Position numbers and translations under genes: made by a program | The notes under the pieces: generated by a model | Seen by the model: only the letters and a program-made list of their open reading frames with translations | What the model was told of the DNA's origin: nothing | Database searches by the model: none | Shown: positions 9,079 to 16,641 of the stretch, in pieces | Position numbering within the stretch: position 1 is the first letter of the stretch | Layout: each line of letters opens with the position of its first letter | DNA from: JACSRF01 sp964504445 | Lineage (GTDB): Bacteria > Chloroflexota > Anaerolineae > Promineifilales > Promineifilaceae | NCBI GenBank assembly: GCA_964504445.1 | Contig: CAZDEO010000020.1 | Span: 1 to 64,000, forward strand | Length of the DNA: 64,000 bases | Direction: 5' to 3'

Positions 9079-9128
9079 TAGCCGCGACTTCTTTGCGCAT
9101 CATTCGCGTCAAAAAGAGGTCGCGGCTA
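9079..9128 (+). promoter_or_regulatory. Long hairpin in the secDF upstream region
   Basis: TAGCCGCGACTTCTTT pairs with AAAGAGGTCGCGGCTA (10 perfect bp, then a wobble-containing extension) around a GC-rich loop, about 55 bases before secD. No T-run follows, so it is not a typical terminator. It may be a leader structure or the 3' end of the GNAT transcript. Confidence 0.5.
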
Positions 9129-9182
9129 TACTGTGGGCGCTAGCAACTTATCTATAACACCATCAACTTTAGGATATTTGTA

Positions 9183-10526
9183 ATGAGTAGAAACGATTTC
9201 ATCTGGTTAGCCGTCATCTTGCTCATCGTCGCTGGCGGCGTGTGGGTCGTCACCAATCCCAACTATCCCATCCGCCAGGGGCTAGACTTGCAAGGTGGCC
9301 TGCAAGTGCTGTTAGAGGCCGACCCGGCTCCGGGGCAAGAAATAACCCCTGAAGACATCAACACGGCCGCCAGCATCATTGAGCAGCGCATCAATGCTCT
9401 CGGCCTGACTGAACCGCTGGTGGAAGTGGCCCAGGGTGAAAACCGCATCGTCGTTGAACTGCCCGGCATCGAAAACCCGCAAGAAGCCATTGCCTTGATT
9501 CAGGAAACTGCCCTGCTGGAATTCATTGATACCGGTGATCAGCCTTTACTGGAAGGCACCTGCGTACGCACCACCCTGAACAATGGCCAACCTTCCCGCT
9601 GCGAGCAAAACCCGGAAGATCCCAACGCGCCCCTGGCGTTTCTCCCCGCCACCTATGAAACCATTCTCACTGGGGCGGCCCTGCGTACGGCTGCCGTGGA
9701 AACCACCCAATTTGGGGAGGTGATGGTTAGCTTTTCGCTGCAACCTGACGCTGCCCAAATTTTTGCCAACCACACCCGTGATAATGTGGGACGTTTCCTG
9801 ACTATTGTGCTGGACAAACAAGTTATCTCCAGTCCACGTATCAACAGCATGATTGACGGAGGACAGGGCACCATTACCGGCCAGTTTACCTATGACGAAG
9901 CCAGCACGCTGGCGCTGCAACTGCGCTTTGGCAGCCTACCGGTGCCTCTGGTCATTGAAAGTACGCGACAGGTGGGGGCCACTCTGGGTGAGCTGTCTAT
10001 TGAGTCCAGCTTACGGGCAGGGGCCATTGGCCTGGCTGTGGTGCTGCTTTTTATGCTGGTCTATTATCGGCTGCCCGGTTTTTTGGCTGACCTGGCGCTG
10101 TTAGTCTATGCTTTGCTGAATGTGACGGCTTTCCAACTGTTGGGTGTCACGCTGACGCTGCCCGCGATTACCGGATTTTTGCTCTCCACGGGGATGGCCG
10201 TAGACGCCAATATTTTGGTCTTTGAACGAATGAAGGAAGAGTTACGTAAAGGGGCCACGCTGCGGGAAGCCATTTTAACTGGCTTTAGCAAGGCCTGGTC
10301 GTCTATTCGCGACTCTAATATTGCTACGCTGGTCATTTGTGGCATTTTGCTGATATTTGGGCGCAGCTTTGGGGCCAGTGTGGTGGTGGGCTTTGCCATT
10401 ACGTTGGCTATTGGGGTGACGATTAGCATGTTTACGGCCGTTATCATCACCCGCACTCTGGTCCGCATCATTATGGGCCGCGCCACCAACTGGATCAGCG
10501 GCAAAAAGTGGCTGCTGGGCGTCTAG
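9183..10526 (+). CDS. secD: Protein translocase subunit SecD
   Basis: A 447-residue SecD, the RND-like partner of SecF that uses the proton motive force to complete Sec-dependent export. One helix lies at residues 8-26, followed by RQGLDLQGGLQVLLE (the SecD signature), the periplasmic P1 domain, and five helices from about residue 275 with GMAVDANILVFERMKEE. AGGAT lies a little upstream of the ATG. SecF follows after 30 bases and a lipoprotein after that, so this is a three-gene operon. P1 is of the shorter type usual outside proteobacteria. Confidence 0.96.
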   Translation: MSRNDFIWLAVILLIVAGGVWVVTNPNYPIRQGLDLQGGLQVLLEADPAPGQEITPEDINTAASIIEQRINALGLTEPLVEVAQGENRIVVELPGIENPQEAIALIQETALLEFIDTGDQPLLEGTCVRTTLNNGQPSRCEQNPEDPNAPLAFLPATYETILTGAALRTAAVETTQFGEVMVSFSLQPDAAQIFANHTRDNVGRFLTIVLDKQVISSPRINSMIDGGQGTITGQFTYDEASTLALQLRFGSLPVPLVIESTRQVGATLGELSIESSLRAGAIGLAVVLLFMLVYYRLPGFLADLALLVYALLNVTAFQLLGVTLTLPAITGFLLSTGMAVDANILVFERMKEELRKGATLREAILTGFSKAWSSIRDSNIATLVICGILLIFGRSFGASVVVGFAITLAIGVTISMFTAVIITRTLVRIIMGRATNWISGKKWLLGV

Positions 10527-10556
10527 CAACCGGTAAGTCGTTTACGAGATAAAACC

Positions 10557-11486
10557 ATGTACAACATTGTTGAGAAACGCAAAACCTATTTCATTATTTC
10601 TGGCATTGTCATTGGCCTGGGCATCCTCGCCATGATTTACTCGCTCATCAGCACCGGTGCGCTGTTTCGTCTGGGCGTGGACTTCCGCGGCGGCACGCGT
10701 TTTGAGGTGCAGTTTACGGAACCCGTATCAGAAGCGCAAATTGAGACCGTCTTTGCCCAGTTTGGGGACAACAGCCCTGCTGTGGTGGCGCTGCGCGGTG
10801 AAAATTTGCAGAATGCGTGGCAGATTCGCACAGAGTTTAAGTCACCTGAAGAAACCCAGGCCATCGAGCAGGCTCTCAATGCGCTACAACCTTTGCTGCC
10901 GGGTACGCTGCAGGTGCAAAGCGTTAGCCCGTCGGTGGGCGCCGAGGTGACGCGGGCGGCGATTGTGGCGGTCATTGTGGCTGCCCTGGTGATTTTGGTG
11001 TACATCATGTTTGTATTTCGCCAGGTACCCAACCCCTTCCGCTATGGCACCTGCGCGGTGGCGGCTATGGTTCATGATTTGTTCATCATCTTGGGCTTCG
11101 CCGCCATCACCGGGGTGGTGCTGGGTTGGGAGGTGGACGCGCTGTTTTTAACGGCCGTGCTCACGGTGGCGGGCTTCTCTTTGCAAGACACCATCGTCGT
11201 GTTTGATCGCATTCGCGAAAATATTGCCAAGCGCCCCACAGAGAAATATGAAACGGTCATTAATCGCTCTATTCTGGAAACCATTCACCGTTCTCTGGCC
11301 ACCCAGCTCAACGCCATGTTTGTGATGGTGGCGATTTTGCTTTTTGGCGGCGCCTCTATTAAACCCTTTATTGCCGTGCTGTTTGTGGGTTTGCTCAGCG
11401 GCACCTACAGCTCCATTTTTACGGCCGTACCCTTGTTGGTAGCCTGGGAAAAAGAGGAACTTCCCCTGGTTGGCCAGAACAGTTAG
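10557..11486 (+). CDS. secF: Protein translocase subunit SecF
   Basis: A 309-residue SecF with the first helix at about residues 12-33, the signature FRLGVDFRGGTRFEV, a short extracytoplasmic domain, and five C-terminal helices containing FSLQDTIVVFDRIREN. It forms the SecDF complex with the gene just upstream. The C-terminus is followed after only seven bases by a lipoprotein gene, suggesting coupled expression. Confidence 0.96.
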   Translation: MYNIVEKRKTYFIISGIVIGLGILAMIYSLISTGALFRLGVDFRGGTRFEVQFTEPVSEAQIETVFAQFGDNSPAVVALRGENLQNAWQIRTEFKSPEETQAIEQALNALQPLLPGTLQVQSVSPSVGAEVTRAAIVAVIVAALVILVYIMFVFRQVPNPFRYGTCAVAAMVHDLFIILGFAAITGVVLGWEVDALFLTAVLTVAGFSLQDTIVVFDRIRENIAKRPTEKYETVINRSILETIHRSLATQLNAMFVMVAILLFGGASIKPFIAVLFVGLLSGTYSSIFTAVPLLVAWEKEELPLVGQNS

Positions 11487-11493
11487 TCAATAG

Positions 11494-12843
11494 ATGGCGG
11501 CGAATTTCATGCGTCATTGCGGACTCCTTTTTCTGACGGTTTTCATGCTTCTGGCAGGGTGTGCCACACCCGCCACCGGTACGCCCACCCCTGACCGACC
11601 CGTGGTGCTGCCCACCGTCGGCAGCCGCGAGTTGCCCGTGACTTTTACGCCGGTCAGCACGGCCGTATTCATCACCCCCACGCCCCAGCCAACTCTGACC
11701 GCCCCCGTCCCCACAGAAACGCCAATAAACTTTGCGGAAACGGCCGTCGAACTCCGTTACCGCATTCCCGCCCTGGGCCTAGACCGGCGGCTGCAAGGCA
11801 CCTTTGGCAGCCAGATTATCTTCGCCGACGAAACCACCGGCCTCCTTTTGCAGCGCAGTAACCAGACCCGGGTGCTGCTGGAACTACAACAAGTGTTGCC
11901 TACCCTGGCGCTTACCCCCCTGCCAGAAAACTGTGACACCTGCGTTTACCTGGAATATGCGTTGACGGCCTCTGGCGAAACCGGCGCCGGCTGGCTGCAA
12001 GACCCCGTACTACTTGCCAGCGTTGAGAACCTGCTGTCTGTGGTATTGGGGCCGCACTTTCCCCCAAACACCATTGTGGGACTTAGACGCAGCGCCTCCC
12101 CTTACGCTCCAGCGCACACCATCGCCCTGACGGCCGACGGTCAGGTTTGGACCTGGCTGGCGACTGAGGCAGAAGTTGCCGCACCTTTGCCAGAAACGGC
12201 CGTTCCCAACCTGCGCAGTGCCCTGCAAAACCTGGACGTTGATGCCTTGTCCAACAGCTACGAAACCAACTGCCCCGGCGTTCCCGTAGAATCTTTAACC
12301 CTCGTGCAAAATGGAACGACTGCCACAATCGCCATTTCTTGCCCGGAGTTTACGCTGCCCACCCCGCTGCTGCCCCTTTACCTGCCCCTGAACCAGGCCT
12401 TGAGCGATAAGCTGGACGCGGCCGGCGACGCCGTCTCCACCCGTCCCCCGGCTGGTTTCCCCCTAACGGCCGTGCTGGACTACAAGCGGGCGGACGGGGC
12501 ACGGCTAACCCTCTTCCAAGATGGCCTAACGCGGGCAGAAGCTACGGCCGTGTACACCACCACCCTCTCCACCTCGCAAATCATCAGCCTGACCACGCCA
12601 CTGTTGGACAGCGGATTGGTAAACCCGGGCCTGACCACCTTCTTTGGCGAGGAGGCGCCAGAAGGGGCAACAACGTTGCTGCTACGCGGCCCGGAAGGTG
12701 TCTTGGATGGGCGCTGGGTCGGGATGGAAACGGCCGTGGCCGAGCTGGATGCCCTGCTAGACCAACTCCTTGGGCTAGAAAGCACCTCACCCACCCCAGC
12801 TACCACACCAACAACCGCCGTCCAAGTCACCCCCACACCCTGA
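11494..12843 (+). CDS. Lipoprotein of unknown function, downstream of secDF
   Basis: A 449-residue protein with a lipoprotein signal: hydrophobic residues 10-20 and lipobox LAGC with Cys at residue 23, then a Pro/Thr-rich linker of about 40 residues. The rest is a soluble domain of no recognised family, including a CDTC pair near residue 148, and ends in a TP-rich tail. Starting 7 bases after secF, it is probably an extracytoplasmic partner or client of the translocase, which is inference from position only. The gene carries six ACGGCCGT palindromes, the densest in the window, each read as Thr-Ala-Val. A second in-frame ATG five codons later is an alternative start. Confidence 0.8.
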   Translation: MAANFMRHCGLLFLTVFMLLAGCATPATGTPTPDRPVVLPTVGSRELPVTFTPVSTAVFITPTPQPTLTAPVPTETPINFAETAVELRYRIPALGLDRRLQGTFGSQIIFADETTGLLLQRSNQTRVLLELQQVLPTLALTPLPENCDTCVYLEYALTASGETGAGWLQDPVLLASVENLLSVVLGPHFPPNTIVGLRRSASPYAPAHTIALTADGQVWTWLATEAEVAAPLPETAVPNLRSALQNLDVDALSNSYETNCPGVPVESLTLVQNGTTATIAISCPEFTLPTPLLPLYLPLNQALSDKLDAAGDAVSTRPPAGFPLTAVLDYKRADGARLTLFQDGLTRAEATAVYTTTLSTSQIISLTTPLLDSGLVNPGLTTFFGEEAPEGATTLLLRGPEGVLDGRWVGMETAVAELDALLDQLLGLESTSPTPATTPTTAVQVTPTP

Positions 12844-12856
12844 CATCTGCCGCACA

Positions 12857-12895
12857 ACAAAAATAGCGGGCGAAACAATCTTGTCTCACCCGCTA
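12857..12895 (-). terminator. Intrinsic terminator for the minus-strand secreted-protein gene
   Basis: TAGCGGG/CCCGCTA with an imperfect inner extension forms a stem of about 14 bp. On the minus strand it is followed by TTTTTGTTG; on the plus strand there is no T-run. It therefore fits the end of the transcript of the gene at 13075-13815, about 180 bases past its stop. Confidence 0.65.
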
Positions 12896-13074
12896 CAATC
12901 TCTGGAGTTGGTGGAGGGGTTTACGGCCTCTCCACCTTCTTGCTTTGTGTGGTGTTCCAGACTGCGTCAGGCATATCTGTTACCCACACCCCCAATTACG
13001 CACCAGACTAGTAAAGGTTGCAAACAGGCAACCCTCGGCATGCAGCAACCGGGTTTGGCCACCACGCACCACCA

Positions 13075-13815
13075 CTAGGGCGTATCGTTGTTGTAAAACC
13101 AGTTATAGGCATAAAACCCATCGGCACTTTCCAGGCGAATGGCAATGCGCGCCATGCCCTGCAACGCCGCGGGAATGTTATATGTGGCGGTAAAGTCTCC
13201 CCCATCGCCCGAATCTGTGGTCGTTACCAGTGTGCCATTAACCCCCCGCGTACCAAAGGCACCCATCGTCACCCGGAATTCCCGGTCTGGTGGAAAGTCT
13301 TTGGCCGCAATGGTCACCGTGCTATCCCGCTCAACAGCGCTAATGCTGATGGTAGGAATCTCTACAGCACCCGGCTCCGGTACCGGCGTTGGGTTTGGGC
13401 CTGGCGGGGTAACGCCCGTGGAATTGTTGTAAAACCAGTTAAAGCTATAGTAACCCTCTTTGCTTTGCAAGCGAATGGCAATTTGGACATCGCCTTGTAA
13501 CGCTTCGGGAATGTCGAAGGTAACTTGCTGCATCCCGCCAGCGCCAGAATTCCAATCTTGCACTTTATACCCATCAATGCCGCGAGTTCCCATTTTGCCC
13601 ATAGTTACTACAAAACTCTGGTTCGCCGGGAAATTGTGGGTTTCGATGGTCACATTGCTGTCTTGCTCCACCGTAACAATGGTAATGGTGGGAATGGTTT
13701 GGGCCTGGATCTGTACAACCTGCCAACCCACCAATGTCAACACACCGAGAATTGCAACAAGGAGAGCAATCCGCCAATTCCGTATTCCAAACATTCGAAT
13801 CTTCTGTTTATTCAT
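13075..13815 (-). CDS. Secreted protein with two copies of a ~92-residue NWFYNN-ending domain
   Basis: A 246-residue protein with an N-terminal signal or anchor helix (about residues 15-38). The mature part is two homologous domains of about 92 residues joined by a Pro/Gly linker. Both begin PTI(T/S)I, contain NFP or DFP then VTMG-GTRG and D-G-GGDF/GGMQ, then ALQG and IAIRL, and end in Y-(S/A)-(F/Y)-NWFYNN. The pattern suggests beta-sandwich modules on the cell surface. GGGAGA precedes the ATG. I do not recognise the family. It stands alone with its own terminator. The domain might bind carbohydrate or other envelope material, but nothing in the sequence proves this. Confidence 0.8.
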   Translation of the reverse strand: MNKQKIRMFGIRNWRIALLVAILGVLTLVGWQVVQIQAQTIPTITIVTVEQDSNVTIETHNFPANQSFVVTMGKMGTRGIDGYKVQDWNSGAGGMQQVTFDIPEALQGDVQIAIRLQSKEGYYSFNWFYNNSTGVTPPGPNPTPVPEPGAVEIPTISISAVERDSTVTIAAKDFPPDREFRVTMGAFGTRGVNGTLVTTTDSGDGGDFTATYNIPAALQGMARIAIRLESADGFYAYNWFYNNDTP

Positions 13816-13952
13816 CTTGTCTATCTCCCTCTGATAAAAAAGAACAGCAAACTTTGAGTTGAATCGTTTCAGCAGCGACCTTAAAACTTACCCTGAAACA
13901 TGCTGCCTTTCATTATAAAGGAGAACGTCAAGTAGGGGAATCTATCACCAGA

Positions 13953-15320
13953 TTATCGTTTGGTGATGGTCATAGGAAGCCCATTTTTAGGAATCAGCGT
14001 ACCGGCCATTTCCAACTGCAACTGATACCCAGGTACCAGCCGCGGCGCAAAATGACTGCCCAACATGGCTACCAACAATTGAGATTCAAATAAGGAAAAG
14101 TTGTTCCCAATGCAAATGCGCTGCCCCGCAGCAAAGGGATGGTATGCGTAAGGGTGCCGGGCGGCTTCGCGCTCCGGCTCCCAACGGTCAGGGTCAAACT
14201 GGTACGGCCGTTCCCAAAAGTCGGGGTGCCGGTGGGTCAGGTATGGCCATAGCATCATGCGTGCGCCAGCAGGCACCGGTATCCCATCAATCTCGTCCTC
14301 CCCCAAAGCATCCCGTACATAGGTTGGCGCCGGTGGGTATAGGCGCAGCGTTTCTTTGATGACTTGCAGCGTATACGCCAACTCCTTCAACTGGGCAATG
14401 GTTGGCGGGCCATCCCCTACCACGTCATCAATTTCAGCCTGCATTTTCTGCTCAATCTCTGGGTTCTGCGCCAGCGCATACCAGAGAAAAGACAACGTCC
14501 GCGCTGTAGTCTCGTGCCCGGCAAAGAAAATGGTGATAGATTCATCGCGCAGCAACTCATCAGACATAACCTCACCCGTCTCTTCATCACAGGCCAGCAT
14601 TAGCTTACTCAGCAGGTCATCAGGCCATTGGTCTGGCGGTATGGCGCGGCGGTGGGCGATAACCCCCTCAATGTAAGCATGCGTCCGCTTACGCGCCTGC
14701 AGGTAAGCTCGATTATTGGCCGTAGGCAACCAGAGGGGTGGGCGCAGCGGATTTTGCCCCGCCCCAACAAATTGAATCATGGTTTCAACAGCATCTTTGA
14801 TTTCCAGGATATCCTCGTCAGACTCCATGCTAAACATCGTTCTAAGAATGATAGAAGCGGTAACGCGCATCATTTCGTCGGTCATATCTACTGGCTCACC
14901 TTGCTGTGCCAGCTTTTCCCAGCGTTGGCGCAGCCGCAGACCATCTTCCACCATGAGGGCGTGGTAGCTTTCCACACCCCGCGGTGTGAAAAAGGGCGCC
15001 ATCAGCCGGCGCTGTCGCCGCCATAATGGGCCAGTGCTGGTGACCAACCCATTGCCCAAAAGCAGTTCGCGAACCCCATTGTAGCTTGCCATTTTGTCAT
15101 AATTTGGGCGGTTTGTGATGCTAATGTGGCGAACGTGTTCTGGGTGAATGGCCAGGAACATCGTTTCCGATCCGATCTGGAACCGGGCCAGGTCGCCATA
15201 TTCCTGCCAGGCTTCTTCAAAAAAGCGCAGAAAGCCCTTGCGCCGCAAATCAAAGGCAAAGTCGAGGACAAAACGGCTGCGCCGTCCGGGAATGGTTTGT
15301 GTTTTTGAATTCATGGGCAT
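13953..15320 (-). CDS. Cytochrome P450
   Basis: A 455-residue soluble P450. The I-helix oxygen-activating motif AGHETTAR, the K-helix ETLRLYPP (ExxR) and the heme loop FAAGQRICIG with the axial Cys at residue 403 are all present, and the length is normal. It hydroxylates an unknown substrate using electrons from unidentified redox partners; no ferredoxin or ferredoxin reductase is nearby. Its nearest relatives are probably the bacterial CYP102-like or CYP4-like fatty-acid and sterol hydroxylase group, judged only from FAGHETT and overall style. The leader just before the start contains a short copy of an interspersed palindromic repeat. Confidence 0.95.
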   Translation of the reverse strand: MPMNSKTQTIPGRRSRFVLDFAFDLRRKGFLRFFEEAWQEYGDLARFQIGSETMFLAIHPEHVRHISITNRPNYDKMASYNGVRELLLGNGLVTSTGPLWRRQRRLMAPFFTPRGVESYHALMVEDGLRLRQRWEKLAQQGEPVDMTDEMMRVTASIILRTMFSMESDEDILEIKDAVETMIQFVGAGQNPLRPPLWLPTANNRAYLQARKRTHAYIEGVIAHRRAIPPDQWPDDLLSKLMLACDEETGEVMSDELLRDESITIFFAGHETTARTLSFLWYALAQNPEIEQKMQAEIDDVVGDGPPTIAQLKELAYTLQVIKETLRLYPPAPTYVRDALGEDEIDGIPVPAGARMMLWPYLTHRHPDFWERPYQFDPDRWEPEREAARHPYAYHPFAAGQRICIGNNFSLFESQLLVAMLGSHFAPRLVPGYQLQLEMAGTLIPKNGLPMTITKR

Positions 15321-15324
15321 TTTC

Positions 15325-15367
15325 TCGGTTCATCATTTTTCCGAAAGCTGTAGGAAAAGTTGAAATT
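15325..15367 (-). repeat. Interspersed palindromic element, short copy (internal deletion)
   Basis: On the minus strand this reads AATTTCAACTTTTCC joined to CAGCTTTCGGAAAAATGATGAA. These are the two ends of the element seen at 16498 and 38705 with the middle missing. It ends five bases before the P450 start codon. Confidence 0.55.
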
Positions 15368-15526
15368 GGACTATTATGCATTGAAATATCAGAAATCAGC
15401 TGTCTGGTTTGACCCGCTAGTATACATGGGTTGGATAGGAACTGGCGGAACATTCGTCCATCTATCAGGAAAAGGTTTCTGAAAGTCCTTGACATGGGGA
15501 GGAAACTGGCGGATAATTTAGAACAT

Positions 15527-15772
15527 ATGAGCGACAAATGGATACGCGCCCACGAAATCAATGAATACATTTACTGTCGGCGAGCCTGGTGGTTGCGGCG
15601 GGTGGGTGGTCAGGCCTCACAAAACGTGCGGCAGATGGCTGCCGGAACCGCCTATCATGAGGAACACGGCCGTATCGTGCAGCACGCCACCCTTTCACAG
15701 CGGCTGGCCTACGCCCTCATCTTCATCACCGTCAGCTTCATTGTTTTCACCCTGCTTGCCAGCACCTTATAA
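15527..15772 (+). CDS. Cas4-like protein, N-terminal part (Fe-S Cys region plus membrane helix)
   Basis: An 81-residue product: INEYIYCRRAWWLRR, which matches the N-terminal Cys motif of Cas4/Dna2-type exonucleases, then GTAYHEEHGR, then one transmembrane helix (about residues 60-80). It ends at a TAA at 15770. The reading frame remains open for another 27 codons and runs straight into the next gene, which holds the nuclease core. Start chosen at 15527; earlier in-frame TTG or ATG codons (15431, 15494) lie in a partly repeated, non-coding-looking leader. This may be half of a two-subunit enzyme, a gene with a readthrough stop, or a broken gene. Confidence 0.65.
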   Translation: MSDKWIRAHEINEYIYCRRAWWLRRVGGQASQNVRQMAAGTAYHEEHGRIVQHATLSQRLAYALIFITVSFIVFTLLASTL

Positions 15773-15853
15773 GCCCAGGTCATTACCTCCCCAAACGTCC
15801 ACTATTTTAAACCAGGCAATCTTGGCAAATTTCTACTTACGAAATGCTTCAAA

Positions 15854-16378
15854 ATGCTCTTCAATCTTAGTTTCATTGCCCTCCTCATCCTTATCACCGG
15901 CCTGGTCTGGTGGTGGTCTCGTCGTCTGGCAAGCCGGGCAGGCCTCCCCGCGGGGAACATCATCTATGCCGACACCGGTGTCTGGTTCCCCAACGACACC
16001 CCTCTCATAGCCCGCGACCTGCGTCTGGTGGGCAAGCCAGACTACCTGGTTGAGCAAGCAGATGGCACCATTATTCCCGTAGAATTAAAAGGCAAGGATG
16101 CTCCCGCAGAACCCCATGAAGGGCACGTGCTGCAGTTAGCCGCCTACTGCCTCCTGGTAGAACGCCACTTCGGCGTACGCCCCACCTATGGTATTTTGCA
16201 GTACCGCGATGTGGCCTTTGCCGTTGACTACACTGCAGACATGGAAGAAGACCTGCTCAGCCTGTTGGCCGAAATGCGGGAAGGCATGTTTGCCCTTGAC
16301 ATCGATCGGGACCACAATGACTGGCGGCGTTGCGCCCGTTGCGGCTTGCAGGAATCTTGCTACCAACGGTTAGCCTGA
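15854..16378 (+). CDS. Cas4-like PD-(D/E)XK nuclease, C-terminal part with N-terminal membrane helix
   Basis: A 174-residue protein with a membrane helix at about residues 5-22, then the RecB/Cas4 nuclease core: GKPDYLV (metal-binding Asp), IPVELKGK (E-x-K), QLAAYCLL (QxxxY motif). It ends with CARCGLQESC, a C-x2-C-x5-C set like the three C-terminal Fe-S ligands of Cas4. The fourth ligand is in the upstream product, separated only by one in-frame stop. No CRISPR array or other cas gene is in the window, so a solo DNA-repair or uptake-related role is as likely as a CRISPR one. The first codon is uncertain because the region has no good ribosome binding site. Confidence 0.75.
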   Translation: MLFNLSFIALLILITGLVWWWSRRLASRAGLPAGNIIYADTGVWFPNDTPLIARDLRLVGKPDYLVEQADGTIIPVELKGKDAPAEPHEGHVLQLAAYCLLVERHFGVRPTYGILQYRDVAFAVDYTADMEEDLLSLLAEMREGMFALDIDRDHNDWRRCARCGLQESCYQRLA

Positions 16379-16497
16379 ATCCACCGTCATCCGTACGGCA
16401 AAATCTGGCAATATCTCGCCCCTCTAGACCGTTACCCCCAAGATCTCATTACCAATCCCTGAATTTCCACTGAGTGTGGGTATAATACATTGGCAGA

Positions 16498-16597
16498 AAA
16501 GAATTTCAACTTTCCCGGAAGCTGAGAAAGCGTCTTTGCCAGAGTACTTGGTTCGCAGTTTCCGAGAAAATGATGAATAAAACTTTCATTACAGTGT
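16498..16597 (+). repeat. Interspersed palindromic element, copy upstream of hisS
   Basis: About 95 bases share roughly three quarters of positions with 38705-38802, including TTGGTTCGCAG, GAAAAT-ATGAATAAAA and CTGAGAAA. Ends CCCGGAAGCTG and CAGTTTCCGAG are near inverted repeats. A TATAAT hexamer (16481-16486) sits just upstream, but no good -35 box accompanies it. Confidence 0.6.
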
Positions 16598-16630
16598 AAT
16601 AATACAATTTACTGCTGCCCTGCACAGCAC

Positions 16631-16636
16631 AGGAGG
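16631..16636 (+). promoter_or_regulatory. Ribosome binding site fixing the TTG start of hisS
   Basis: A perfect AGGAGG lies five bases before TTG at 16642. The next ATG downstream is inside the conserved GMQDILP motif, so the TTG start is well supported. Confidence 0.85.
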
Positions 16637-16641
16637 CCAAT

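Noticed and set aside
11494..12843. Thr-Ala-Val motif in many proteins as a shared functional peptide
   Set aside because: The same DNA is read as Asn-Gly-Arg or Arg-Pro in other genes and also lies in non-coding gaps, so the signal is in DNA, not protein.
12857..12895. Terminator for the secDF-lipoprotein operon
   Set aside because: The stem has no T-run on the plus strand; the U-run is only on the minus strand, so it belongs to the convergent gene.
15431..15526. Longer start for the Cas4-like N-terminal gene (TTG at 15431 or ATG at 15494)
   Set aside because: The stretch contains a near-duplicate GGAAACTGGCGGA-type sequence and no ribosome binding site; the Cas4-like motif starts soon after ATG 15527.
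15527..16378. CRISPR-Cas locus around the Cas4-like gene
   Set aside because: There are no direct-repeat/spacer arrays and no Cas1, Cas2 or effector genes; a Cas4-like nuclease alone does not make a CRISPR system.
16379..16641. T-box riboswitch upstream of hisS
   Set aside because: The AGGGTGGNACCGCG core and a stem-terminator are missing; the region holds the interspersed repeat instead.
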